Shown here in pieces: positions 47,528 through 57,271 of a DNA stretch of 64,000 nucleotides. Both the position numbers and the translations under genes were made by a program. This stretch comes from Betaproteobacteria bacterium. Its GTDB lineage: Bacteria; Pseudomonadota; Gammaproteobacteria; Burkholderiales; Usitatibacteraceae. Numbering within the stretch: the first letter of the stretch is position 1; every line of letters begins with the position of its first letter. The notes below the pieces were generated by a model that was not told the DNA's origin, did not search any database, and worked only from the letters and a program-made list of their open reading frames with translations. The stretch covers positions 1-64,000 of the forward strand of contig JADJMI010000009.1 in assembly GCA_016709665.1 (NCBI GenBank), read 5' to 3'.

Positions 47528-47546
47528 ACGGGCGCGGCCCAGAGGC

Positions 47547-47575
47547 TGGAAAAGCCCCCGGCGATGCGGTAGAAT
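47547..47575 (+). promoter_or_regulatory. Probable promoter of the tRNA-Val/tRNA-Asp pair
   Basis: TGGAAA at 47547-47552 and TAGAAT at 47570-47575 are separated by 17 bases and end 13 bases before tRNA-Val. Confidence 0.5.
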
Positions 47576-47588
47576 GGCGAGCTTTCCG

Positions 47589-47664
47589 GGGTGCTTAGCT
47601 CAGTTGGTAGAGCGTCGCCCTTACAAGGCGAATGTCGGGGGTTCGAGACCCTCAGCACCCACCA
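47589..47664 (+). tRNA. tRNA-Val (anticodon UAC)
   Basis: 76 bases with encoded CCA. Acceptor stem gggtgct/agcaccc, D-arm agctcagttggtagagc, anticodon arm tcgcc-cttacaa-ggcga with TAC, T-arm ggttcgagacc. Confidence 0.97.
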
Positions 47665-47727
47665 GGCAAGGACGGGTCCCCAGCGAGTTTCCAGGAGCCG
47701 CCGGGCCCGTGAGCAAAGCGGTACATC

Positions 47728-47804
47728 GGAGTGGTAGTTCAGTTGGTTAGAATACCGGCCTGTCACGCCGGGGGTCGCGGGTTCGAGTCCCGTCCACTCC
47801 GCCA
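47728..47804 (+). tRNA. tRNA-Asp (anticodon GUC)
   Basis: 77 bases with encoded CCA. Acceptor ggagtgg/ccactcc, anticodon arm ccggc-ctgtcac-gccgg with GTC, T-arm ggttcgagtcc. It follows tRNA-Val by 63 bases and precedes a terminator. Confidence 0.97.
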
Positions 47805-47811
47805 GTCTCCT

Positions 47812-47841
47812 AAGGGCGAACCCGAGCGGGTTCGCCCTTTT
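47812..47841 (+). terminator. Rho-independent terminator after the tRNA pair
   Basis: A 10-base stem gggcgaaccc/gggttcgccc with loop gagc is followed by tttt. It ends the tRNA transcript before ppiD. Confidence 0.85.
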
Positions 47842-47887
47842 CACATCGAGAGCCCGCTAGAGGCGGGCGAGGAAGCGCCAGGCAGCC

Positions 47888-49792
47888 ATGCTCGACAAGA
47901 TCCGCACCTTCGCCGAATACAAAGTCGTCCGGTTCCTCTTCGCCATCTTCCTGATCATCCCGTTCGGGCTCTTCGGGATCGACTACTACTTCCGCTCGCC
48001 CGTGGGGGGCGACACGGTCGCGAGCGTCGGCCGCTCGCGCGTGAGCCAGCAGGACTTCGACCAGGCGATCCGCTCCCAGCAGGAGACGTACCAGGCCCAG
48101 CTCGGCCGCAATTTCGATCCGGCGCTCATGGAGAACCCGGAGATCCGCAAGGCCGTCCTCGATCGCCTCATCGGCGAGCGCCTGCTCGTGATCGGCGCCG
48201 AGAAGGCGGGCGTGCGGGTGAGCGACAAGCAGCTCGCCGAGCGCATCGCCGCCGAGCCCGCCTTCCAGGAGGACGGCAAGTTCTCCAAGAGCCGCTACGA
48301 CGCCATCGCGCGCGCGCAGGGCTTCTCTCCCGTGGGCCTCGACGAGCGCCTGCGCGAGGACTTCCGCCTCGCCCAGTTCCGCGGCGCCATCGTGGAGACG
48401 GCGATCGTCCCGCGCGCGACGCTCGACGGCTTCATCCGCCTGTCGGAGCAAAGCCGCGAGGTGTCCGTGGTCACCCTCACGGCCGAATCCCAGCTTGCGA
48501 AGGTGAAGCTGACGGATGAGCAGCTCAAGGCCTGGTTCGAGGCCCGCCAGAAGGAGTTCGCGGTCCCCGAGCAGGTGAAGGTGGAATGGGTCGAGCTTTC
48601 GCCCGAAGCCCTGGCCGCGCAGGCGCAGGCGAGCCCCGACGACGTGAAGAAGTTCTACGAGACCAACCAGCCGCGCTTCATGACGAGGGAAGAGCGCCGG
48701 GCGAGCCACATCCTGGTCGGCGTGAAACCGGACGCGAACGACGCCGAGCTCAAGGCGGCCGAGGAGAAGGCGAAGGCCATCGCGGAGCGCGTGCGCAAGA
48801 ACCCGGCCTCCTTCGCGGACGTGGCGAAGAAGGAATCCCAGGATCCGGGCTCGGCGGTGCAGGGTGGCGACCTCGGCTTTTTCGGGCGCGGCGCGATGGT
48901 GAAGCCGTTCGAGGATGCGGTGTTCGCGGCGAAGAAGGACGAGATCGTGGGCCCGGTGCGCTCCGACTTCGGCTTCCACGTGATCCGCCTCACGGCGGAG
49001 AAGCCGGCCAAGGGCAAGTCGCTCGCGGAGGCCACGCCCGAGATCGAGGCCGAGATCAAGAAGGGGGCCGCCTCGCGCCGGTTCGCCGAGGTGGCCGAGG
49101 GCCTGTCCAACATGGTCTACGAGCAGCCCACGAGCCTCAAGCCCGTGACGGACGCCTACAAGCTCCCCGTGCAGCAAAGCGGCTGGTTCTCGCGCGCCGG
49201 CGGCGCGCCGCCTGCCCTGGCCCACCCGAAGGTGCTGGCCGAGATCTTCTCCGACAACGCCATCAAGGCGAAGCGCAACACCGCCGCCATCGAGGGCGTG
49301 GCCGGCACGGTCGTCGCCGCCCGCGTGATCGAGCACAAGCCGGCGGAGCAACGTCCGTTCGAGGCGGTTCGCGCCGTCGTCGAGATGCGCGCCAAGCGGG
49401 AGGAAGCGCTCCGGCTCGCGACGGCCGAAGGCGAGGCCGCGCTCAAGGAATACCAGGCGGGCAAGGACGCGGGCCTCAAGTGGCCCGCCCCCCTCGCCGT
49501 GAGCCGCCAGAAGCCCGGCGGCCTGCCGCCCCCGGTGCTCGACAGGATCTTCAAGGTCGACGCCAAGGCGTTGCCCGGCTACGCGGGCGCCCAGTCGCCC
49601 GCCGGCTTTGCGGTGGTGAAGGTGTCGAAGGTGATCGAGATCGGGGAGATCGACGACGCCAAGCGCAAGTCGCTCTCCGCGCAACTTCAGCAGGCCGTCG
49701 CGCTGGGCGAGCTGGAATCGTCGATCGGAAGCCTGCGCGAATCGGTCGGTGTCGAGCTCCGCAAGGAAACGGGCGACAAGAAGGCGGCGACG
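47888..49792 (+). CDS. ppiD: Peptidyl-prolyl cis-trans isomerase PpiD/SurA-like periplasmic chaperone; C-terminus lost in a G tract
   Basis: About 635 readable residues. Cytoplasmic start MLDKIRTFAEYKVVRF, one membrane helix (LFAIFLIIPFGLFGIDYYF), then SurA-type N-terminal helices (VSQQDFDQAIRSQQ). A parvulin domain covers about residues 265-365 (SHILVGVKPDANDAEL, GGDLGFFGRGAMVKPFEDAVF, VRSDFGFHVIRL). It helps fold secreted proteins at the translocon. After DKKAAT (codon ending 49792) the sequence becomes nearly pure G, and the natural stop is not visible. The open frame would continue to 49945 into fabI, which is not credible. The length is close to normal, so little is missing. Confidence 0.9.
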
Positions 49793-49845
49793 GGGGGGGG
49801 GCCTTGGGGGGGGGGGGGGGTGGGGGGGGGGGGGGGGGGGGGGGG
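49792..49845. repeat. Poly-G tract with runs of 10, 15 and 24 G
   Basis: The runs are G10 at 49792-49801, G15 at 49806-49820 and G24 at 49822-49845, split only by ccttand a single t. It lies between the convergent ppiD and fabI genes where a hairpin terminator is expected. No other such run exists in the window. A no-signal (dark-base) G artefact or misassembly is likely. Confidence 0.85.
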
Positions 49846-49893
49846 CCCGCCTTGCCGTCGATCCCTGAAGGGCCCCTCGCCGGGGCGGGTGGC

Positions 49894-50682
49894 CTACTCC
49901 TCGGCGAGCCCGGCCGTCGTCGTGCTGAACCCCGCGTCGACGTAGGTCACCTCGCCCGTGATGCCGCTCGAGAGGTCCGAGAGCAGGAAAGCGGTGACGT
50001 TGCCCACTTCCTCCGTCGTGACGTTGCGCCGCAGGGGCGCGTTCTTCTCGACGAACCGGAAGATCTTGCCGAAGTCGCCGATGCCGGCGGCGGCGAGGGT
50101 CTTGATGGGGCCCGCGGAGATGGCGTTCACCCGGATGCCGTGGGGACCCAGGCTCGCCGCGAGGTAGCGCACGCAGGCCTCCAGGCTCGCCTTGGCGAGG
50201 CCCATCACGTTGTAGTGCGGCACCGAGCGGATGGCGCCCAGGTACGACAGCGTGACGAGCGCGCCGGCACGGCCCTTCATGAGGGGGGCGGCGCCCCGGG
50301 CCATCGCCGCGAGACTGTAGCTGGAGATGTCGTGCGCGATGCGGAAGGCCTCGCGCGTGGTGGAGTCGTGGAACTCGCCCTTGAGGGCCTCGCGCGGTGC
50401 GAAGGCGATGGCGTGCACCAGGCCGTCCAGGTGGCCCCAGCGCTTGCCGAGCTCCGTGAACACGGCCTCGATCTGGGCGTCGTCGGCGACGTCGCAGGGC
50501 AGGAGCGGCGGGTCGCCGAACTCGCTGGCGAGGTCGGCCACGCGCTCGCGGATGCCCTCTCCCTGGTAGGTGAAGGCGAGCTCCGCGCCTTCGCGCGCGC
50601 AGGCCCGGGCGACGCCATAGGCTATCGAGCGGTTGGACAGCATCCCGGTGATGAGGATGCGCTTGCCCTTCAGGAACCCCAT
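49894..50682 (-). CDS. fabI: Enoyl-[acyl-carrier-protein] reductase [NADH] FabI
   Basis: 262 residues. The start MGFLKGKRILITGMLSNRSIAYG is the FabI cofactor motif. Active site: Tyr147 and Tyr157-x6-Lys164 (SVPHYNVMGLAKASLEACVRY). SAGPIKTLAAAGI is the substrate loop. It performs the last reduction of the fatty-acid elongation cycle and is the triclosan-target type. It is monocistronic and convergent with ppiD; its promoter lies in the 109-base gap shared with the binding-protein gene. Confidence 0.96.
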   Translation of the reverse strand: MGFLKGKRILITGMLSNRSIAYGVARACAREGAELAFTYQGEGIRERVADLASEFGDPPLLPCDVADDAQIEAVFTELGKRWGHLDGLVHAIAFAPREALKGEFHDSTTREAFRIAHDISSYSLAAMARGAAPLMKGRAGALVTLSYLGAIRSVPHYNVMGLAKASLEACVRYLAASLGPHGIRVNAISAGPIKTLAAAGIGDFGKIFRFVEKNAPLRRNVTTEEVGNVTAFLLSDLSSGITGEVTYVDAGFSTTTAGLAEE

Positions 50683-50746
50683 TTCAGGCTCTCTTTCCCA
50701 GTAGAATTCGGCGAGTTTCTGTTACGGAACGCGTCGGATTTTAGCC

Positions 50747-50752
50747 CATAAT
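50747..50752 (+). promoter_or_regulatory. Possible -10 (CATAAT) of the peptide transporter operon
   Basis: CATAAT lies 40 bases before ATG 50792; the -35 region is poor. Confidence 0.3.
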
Positions 50753-50791
50753 CGCCCCCGCTCCCGGGCGAGTCGCCCCCGAAGGACCCGA

Positions 50792-52612
50792 ATGCACCCG
50801 ATCACCGCCCGCATCGCCCCGGCCATCCTCGCCCTGGCGCTCGCGCTGCCCGCGGCCGCGCAGGTCGCGACGAAGACCTTCCGCTACGCCTTCGAGACCG
50901 CCGAGACCGGCTTCGACCCGGCCGAGCTCTCGGACCTCTATTCCTCGACGGTCATCGCGAATCTCTTCGACGCGCCGCTCGGCTACGACTACCTCGCGCG
51001 GCCGCTCAAGCTCGTGCCCAACACCCTCGCGGCCATGCCCGAGATCACGCAGGACGGCACGCTCTACACGATGCGCGTGAAGCCGGGCATCTACTTCGCC
51101 GAGGACCCGGCCTTCGGCGGCAAGCGCCGCGAACTCGTCGCGGAAGACTACGTCTACTCGATCAAGAGGCTCTTCGACCCGCGACGCAAGTCCCCCAACC
51201 TCTACCAGTTCGAGGGGTGGATCGTCGGCATGGACGAGGTGCTCGCGGATGCGCGCAGGAACAACCGCATGGACTACGACCGCGTGGCCGAGGGGCTGCG
51301 CGCGCTCGACCGCTACACCTGGCAGGTGCGGCTCAAGCAGCCCAACTACAACTTTCTCTACTACCTCGCCTACTGCAACCTCACCTGCGCCGTGGCCCGC
51401 GAGGTGGACGAGATGTACGGCGCGCGCGTGGGCGAGCATCCCGTGGGCACCGGCCCCTACCGGCTCGCCTTCTGGAAGCGTTCCTCGAAGATGGTCTTCG
51501 AGAGGAACCCCGGCTACCGGGAGGAGTTCTACGACGAGACGCCCGCCGAGGGCGACGAGACGGCCAAGGCCATCTTGGCGAAGCTGAAGGGCAAGCGCCT
51601 GCCGATGGTGGACCGGATCGAGGTGAGCGTGGTGGAGGAGCCCCAGCCTCGCTGGCTCGCGTTCCTCAATGCCGAGTTCGATTTTCTCGAGCGCGTGCCC
51701 AACGACTTCGCCAACGTCGCGACGCCCAACAACGAGCTCGCGGCCAACCTCCGGCGGCGCGGGGTGCTGATGGAGCGCACCGCCGGGATGGAGCTCACCT
51801 ACTCGTACTTCGGCATGAAGGATCCGGTGGTGGGCGGCTACGAGCCGGAGAAGGTCGCCCTGCGGCGCGCCATCGTGATGGGCCAGGACGTGGACTCCGA
51901 GATCCGCATCGCGCGCAAGAACCAGGCGATCGTGGCCCACAGCCCCATCGGGCCGGGCGCGATGGGCTACGACCCGAACTTCCGCTCGACGGCCACGGAG
52001 TACAACCCGGCCAAGGCGAAGGCGCTGCTCGACATGTTCGGCTACGTCGACTGCAACGCGGACGGCTGGCGCGACCTGCCCCGCAAGAGCCCGTCCGACG
52101 AATGCAGGTCCTTCACCGTGGAATATGCCTCCGCGCCCACGATGCAGCAGAAGCCGCTCGACGAGAACTGGAAGAAGAACATGGACGGCATCGGCATCAA
52201 CATGTCGATCAGGAAGGCCAAGTGGCCGGACCTGCTCAAGGAATCGAAGGCCGGCAAGCTGCAGATGTGGGGCCTGGGGTGGAGCGCCGCCGTGCCCGAC
52301 GCCGACTCGTTCTTCGTGATGCTCTACGGCCCCAACGGCGGCCAGGCCAACCATTCGCGCTTCAACGTGCCGGAGTTCGACCGCCTCTACGAGCAGGCGA
52401 AGCGCCTGCCGGACGGCCCCGAGCGCGCCGCGATCTACCGCGAGATGAACCGGATCTTCCTGGTCTACGCGCCGTGGCGACTGGGCGTGCACCGCATCTA
52501 CACGGACCTCTCGCACCCCTGGACGGTCGGCTTCAAGCGCCACCCCGTGATGCGCGGCTGGTGGAAGTACCTCGACATCGACCAGCCGGTGCTCGCATCG
52601 GCCTCGAAGTAG
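50792..52612 (+). CDS. ABC transporter periplasmic peptide-binding protein, family 5 (copy 1)
   Basis: 606 residues with a signal peptide ending ALPAAAQ. SBP family 5 landmarks: FRYAFETAETGFDPAELSDLYSST, VKPGIYFAEDPAFGGKRRELVAEDYVYSIKRL, HPVGTGPYRLAFWKR and YNPAKAKALLDMFGYVDCNADGWRD. It ends WWKYLDIDQPVLASASK. It is unusually long for the family. It captures peptides or similar solutes for the permeases downstream. First of three neighbouring paralogues. Confidence 0.9.
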   Translation: MHPITARIAPAILALALALPAAAQVATKTFRYAFETAETGFDPAELSDLYSSTVIANLFDAPLGYDYLARPLKLVPNTLAAMPEITQDGTLYTMRVKPGIYFAEDPAFGGKRRELVAEDYVYSIKRLFDPRRKSPNLYQFEGWIVGMDEVLADARRNNRMDYDRVAEGLRALDRYTWQVRLKQPNYNFLYYLAYCNLTCAVAREVDEMYGARVGEHPVGTGPYRLAFWKRSSKMVFERNPGYREEFYDETPAEGDETAKAILAKLKGKRLPMVDRIEVSVVEEPQPRWLAFLNAEFDFLERVPNDFANVATPNNELAANLRRRGVLMERTAGMELTYSYFGMKDPVVGGYEPEKVALRRAIVMGQDVDSEIRIARKNQAIVAHSPIGPGAMGYDPNFRSTATEYNPAKAKALLDMFGYVDCNADGWRDLPRKSPSDECRSFTVEYASAPTMQQKPLDENWKKNMDGIGINMSIRKAKWPDLLKESKAGKLQMWGLGWSAAVPDADSFFVMLYGPNGGQANHSRFNVPEFDRLYEQAKRLPDGPERAAIYREMNRIFLVYAPWRLGVHRIYTDLSHPWTVGFKRHPVMRGWWKYLDIDQPVLASASK

Positions 52613-52616
52613 GCGC

Positions 52617-54402
52617 GTGAGGCGCTACGCCGCGCTCCTCGCGCTCGCCGCGGCGGCCTGGTCCGGCGGGGCGGGCGCCGCCGAGCCCAAGGTCCTGCGG
52701 GTGCCGTTCCTCATCGCCGAGACCAACTTCGACCCCGCGGGCACCTCGGACACCTACTCGAACACCGTCATCGACGAGATCTTCGAGCCGCCCCTCACGT
52801 ACGAATTCCTCGCCCGGCCCTACCGGCTCAAGCCCCAGACCGCTGGCCGCGCTGCCCGAGATCACCGAGGGCGGGCGCGTGTACACGCTGCGCATCCAGC
52901 CCGGCATCCGCTTCGCCGACGACCCGGCCTTCGGCGGCAAGCCGCGCGAGCTCGTGGCGAAGGACTACGAGTACACGATCAAGCGCCTCATCGATCCGGC
53001 GATCAATTCGCCCAACAAGTGGATCGTCGAAGGGCGCATCGAAGGCCTCGACGAGGCGGCCGCCGCGGCGAAGCAGGCGGGGCGGCTCGACTACGACAAG
53101 CCCATCCCCGGCATCGAGACACCGGATCGCCACACGCTTCGCATCCGGCTCACCAAGCCCGACTACAACTTCCTCTACATCCTCGCACTCGGGACGATGG
53201 GCGCCCAGGCCCGGGAGGTGGTGGAGCGCTACGGCAGCGACATCGGCGCCCATCCCGTGGGCACCGGGCCCTTCGTGCTCAAGGAATGGCGCCGGTCCTC
53301 GCGCATCGTGCTCGAGCGCAACCCGGGCTTCCGCGAAGTCTACTTCGAGGCCGAGCCGCCGGAGGACGATCCGCTATCCCAGCGCCTCGCGCGCGAGATG
53401 AAGGGCAAGCGGCTGCCGGCGGTGGACCGCGTCGAGATCTCGGTCATCGAGGAGTCGCAGCCGCGCTGGCTCGCCTTCCTGAACGGCGAGCTCGACTGGA
53501 TCAACCTGCCCTACGAGTTCAAGAGCATGGCGCTGCCTGGCGGGACCGTCGCGCCCTGGCTCGCGAAGAAGGGCGTGCGCCACGTGTCGACCATCGACCT
53601 CGACCTCACCTACATGTACTGGAACATGAAGGACCCGGTGTGGGGCGGGGTCGAGCCGCAGCAGATCGCGTTGCGGCGCGCGATCTCGCTCGCCTACGAC
53701 CTGCAGAAGGAAATCGACCTGGTGAGGAACGGCAGCGCCATCGAGGCGCGGACGGCCCTTCCGCCCGGCGTGCTGGGCCACGATCCGTCCTTCACGACCG
53801 GCCCCGCCTACGATCCGGCACGCGCGCGGGCGCTGCTCGACACCTACGGCTACGTCGACCGCGACGGCGACGGTTGGCGCGACCAGCCCGACGGCAAGCC
53901 GCTGGTGTACCGGTACGCCACCGATCCGTCGCAGCTCTCGCGGCTGTTCACCGAGCTCTGGAAGAAGAACCTCGATGCCGTCGGCGTGCGCATGGAAGTG
54001 GAAGTGGCCAAGTGGCCGGACCTGCGCAAGAAATCGAAGGCCGGGCAGCTGCAGAACTGGTTCCTCGCCTGGAACGCGGACTTCCCGGACGGCGAGAACT
54101 TCTACCAGCTCCTCTACGGCCCGCACTGCGGATCCTCCAACGACGGCTGCTTCCAGTACGCACCCTTCGACCGCCTCTACGAACAGGCCGCGGCATTGCC
54201 CCCTGGCCCGGAGCGGGCCGCCATCTACCGCGAGATGGCCCGTGTGACCGCCGCCATGGCCCCCTGGAAGACCTTCGTCCACCGCCGCCGCGACCAGATG
54301 ATGCAGCCCTGGATCCTGGGCTGGCGCAAGCACCAGTTCCTGCACGATGCCTACCGGTACGTCGACATCGACCTCGCCGAGCGCGCGAAGTGGCTGAAAT
54401 AG
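52617..54402 (+). CDS. ABC transporter periplasmic peptide-binding protein, family 5 (copy 2); one frameshift
   Basis: About 595 residues. GTG 52617 begins a signal peptide (RRYAALLALAAAAWSGGAGA). The frame changes near 52843, where one extra C turns PQTLAALPEITEG into PQTAGRAARDH; from there the frame is open to 54402. It has the same motifs as copy 1: IRFADDPAFGGKPRELVAKDYEYTIKRL, HPVGTGPFVLKEWRR, YDPARARALLDTYGYVDRDGDGWRD. Four bases after copy 1. Confidence 0.88.
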
Positions 54403-54437
54403 GTCCGCCGTCCCTCGGGAAACGGTCATGAAATCGT

Positions 54438-54443
54438 TATAAT
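54438..54443 (+). promoter_or_regulatory. -10 element (TATAAT) before copy 3
   Basis: TATAAT lies 36 bases before ATG 54479, in the 76-base gap after copy 2. No clear -35. Copy 3 may have its own promoter. Confidence 0.4.
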
Positions 54444-54478
54444 TCACGGCTTTGCACGAATCCCCCTCCGCACGCCCG

Positions 54479-56298
54479 ATGCGCCTCGCCGCCACCTTCC
54501 TCGCCGCCGCCTTCCTCGCCGCCCCCGCGGCGCAGGCGAGCGTCGCCGTGGAGAAGAAAGTGCTGCGGATGGCCCTGCGCACGGCGGAGGCCGGCTTCGA
54601 CCCGCAGCGCATCGACGACCGCTACTCGGTGGGCGTGTGCGAGAACCTCTTCGAGCCGCTCCTCACCTACGACTACCTCGCGCGACCCGTGCGGCTGGTG
54701 CCGCTCGTGGCCGAGGCCGTGCCGGTCGCGGAGGAGCAGGGCACGCGCTACACCTTCCGGATCCGGCCGGGCATCCTCTTCGCCGACGATCCGGCCTTCA
54801 GGGGCGCCAAGCGCGAACTCGTGGCGAAGGACATCGAGTATTCGATCAAGCGCTTCCGCGACCCGAAGAACCGCAGCCCCTACGGGTGGATCTTCGAGCA
54901 CAAGCTCGCCGGGCTCGACGACCTGGCCGATGCGGCGGCGAAGTCCGGCCACTTCGACTACGAGGCGAAGATCGCGGGGATCGAGGTCCGGGACCGCTAC
55001 ACCGTCAGCTTCAAGCTGCTCGAGCCGGACTACAACTTCCTCTACCTCCTCGCGATGCCCAACGTGGTGCCCGTCGCCCGCGAGGTCATCGAGGCCTATG
55101 GCGCCGACACCCACGCGCACCCGGTGGGCACCGGCCCCTACGTGCTCAAGGAATGGGTGCGGCGCTCGAAGATCGTGCTGGAGAAGAACCCCAACCACCG
55201 CGGCTACGAGCTCGACCCGACCTGGGCGGACCCCGCCGACGAGTGGGACCGTCGCGCGCTCGACGCGCTGCGCGGCAAGCGCCTGCCCCTCATCGACCGC
55301 ATCGAGATCTATCCCATCGAGGACGAGCAGCCGCGCTTCCTCGCGTTCCTCAACAAGGAGCACGACCTCCTGGACGAGACGCCGTTCGCGTTCATCCACC
55401 AGGTGCTGCCCAACGGCCGGATGGCACCCGGCCTGCAGGCGCTCGGCGTGAGCGCCTACCGCGAGGAGCAACCCGAATTCACCTACGACGTCTTCAACCT
55501 GAACGACACGGTGGAGGGGCGCGAGAACCCCGTGGGCGGCTACGCGCCCGGGCGCGTGGCGCTGCGGCGCGCCATGGTCCTCGCGCACGATCGCGACCGG
55601 GAGATCGGCGTGCTCCGCAAGGGCCAGGCCATCGCGGCGCAAAGCCCCGTGCCGCCCGGTGTCGTGGGCTACGATCCCGCGTTCCGCGCCTCGGCGCAGG
55701 ACTACGACCCGCCCCGCGCCAAGGCGCTGCTCGACACCTTCGGCTACGTCGACCGGGACGGCGACGGCTGGCGCGACCAGCCCGACGGCCGCCCCTCGTG
55801 ATCGAATACAAGTACAACGCGGGCAGCCAGGAAAGCCGGCAACTGGCCGAACTGTGGAGCAAGTCGATGGCCGACGTGGGCATCCGCCTCGAGGCCGCCG
55901 CGGTGCAGTTCGTGGACCTGCTGAAGGACAAGAAGGTCGGCAAGTTCGTGCTGGCCGGCTCCGCCTGGATCGCGGACTACCCGGACGCCCAGAACTTCCT
56001 GCAGCTGCTCTACGGCCCGAACTCGGGCACCTCGAACGAGGCCCACTTCCGCCTCGACGCCTACGACCGCCTCTACCTGCGCTCGGCCTCGCTGCCGGAC
56101 AGCCCCGAGCGCAACGCGCTCTACCGGGAGATGAACCGGCTGCTGCTCGCGTGGGCGCCCTGGCGCCTGGGGGTGCACCGCGTCTTCAACCACCTGCAGT
56201 ACCCGTGGGTGAAGGGCTACAAGAAGCACCCGATCCTCTACACCAACTTCAAGTATCTCGACCTGGACGTGGCCGCGCGAGCGGCGGCGCTCAGGTAG
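54479..56298 (+). CDS. ABC transporter periplasmic peptide-binding protein, family 5 (copy 3); one frameshift
   Basis: About 606 residues. ATG 54479 is preferred over TTG 54452 because it starts directly with a signal peptide (RLAATFLAAAFLAAPAAQA). The motifs repeat those of copies 1 and 2: RTAEAGFDPQRIDDRYS, FADDPAFRGAKRELVAKDIEYSIKRF, HPVGTGPYVLKEWVRR, YDPPRAKALLDTFGYVDRDGDGWRDQPDG. At about 55795 a C run is one base short (DGRP-LVIEYKYNAG), and the frame shifts for the last 165 residues. It ends LDLDVAARAAALR, 27 bases before the permease. Confidence 0.88.
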
Positions 56299-56325
56299 CC
56301 CCACCCCGAAGCGAAGGAGTCCCGC

Positions 56326-57264
56326 GTGGCCGCCTATGTGATCCGACGACTGTGGCAGATGATCCCGACCCTCGCGGGCGTGATCCTGCTCATCTTCTTC
56401 CTGTTCAACTGGGTGGGCGGCGACCCGGCGCAGGTCCTGGCCGGCAAGATCTCGAACCCCGAGCAGATCGCGAACATCCGCAAGCAGCTCGGCGTGGACC
56501 AGCCCTACTGGTACCAGCTGTGGGTATTCGTGCAGCAGGTCTTCACCTTCGACTTCGGCCGCAGCTGGTCGACCAACGAGGAGGTCTCGAAGATCCTGCT
56601 CACGCGGGTCGGCCCCACGCTCACCATCATGGTGCCCGTGCTCGTCATCGAGACGATGCTGGCGGTGGCCTTCGCGATCATGGTGGCCTACGTGCGCGGC
56701 TCGCTCACCGACCGCACGATCATGGTGATCTGCACGACGGCGATGTCGATCTCCTTCCTCGTCTACATCATCTTCGCGCAGTGGCTCTTCGGCTTCAAGC
56801 TGGGCTGGTTCCCGGTGCAGGGCTGGAGCGAGAGCTTCTCGCGGAACCTGCTCACCTACGCGCCGCTGCCCGTGATGCTCGCGATCTTCGTGGGCCTCGC
56901 GCCCCAGCTGCGCCTCTACCGTTCCTTCTTCCTCGAGGAGATCAACCAGGATTACGTGCGCACCGCTCGCGCCAAGGGCCTGCCCGAGAAGAAGGTGATG
57001 ATGAAGCACGTGCTCCGGAACGCGCTCATCCCCATCCTCACGAACATCGGCATCTACCTGCCGGGCCTGTTCGTGGGCTCGTTCCTGCTGGAGGTGTTCT
57101 TCTCGATCCCGGGGCTGGGCCGCGAGATCGTGACGGCCGTGAACCGCAGCGACTTCCCGGTGATCAAGGCGGTGACGGTCTACCTCGCCATGCTCACCAT
57201 GTTCATCAACCTGCTGGTCGACGTGCTGTACAAGCTGGTCGATCCGCGCGTCTCGTTCAAGTGA
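56326..57264 (+). CDS. Peptide ABC transporter permease (OppB/DppB type)
   Basis: 312 residues from GTG 56326. Opening AAYVIRRLWQMIPTLAGVILLIFFLFNW is typical OppB, followed by five more membrane segments. The EAA coupling loop is EINQDYVRTARAKGLPEKKVMMKHVLRNALIPI. It ends VDVLYKLVDPRVSFK. It forms the channel together with the next gene. Confidence 0.94.
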   Translation: MAAYVIRRLWQMIPTLAGVILLIFFLFNWVGGDPAQVLAGKISNPEQIANIRKQLGVDQPYWYQLWVFVQQVFTFDFGRSWSTNEEVSKILLTRVGPTLTIMVPVLVIETMLAVAFAIMVAYVRGSLTDRTIMVICTTAMSISFLVYIIFAQWLFGFKLGWFPVQGWSESFSRNLLTYAPLPVMLAIFVGLAPQLRLYRSFFLEEINQDYVRTARAKGLPEKKVMMKHVLRNALIPILTNIGIYLPGLFVGSFLLEVFFSIPGLGREIVTAVNRSDFPVIKAVTVYLAMLTMFINLLVDVLYKLVDPRVSFK

Positions 57265-57271
57265 GGGCCCC

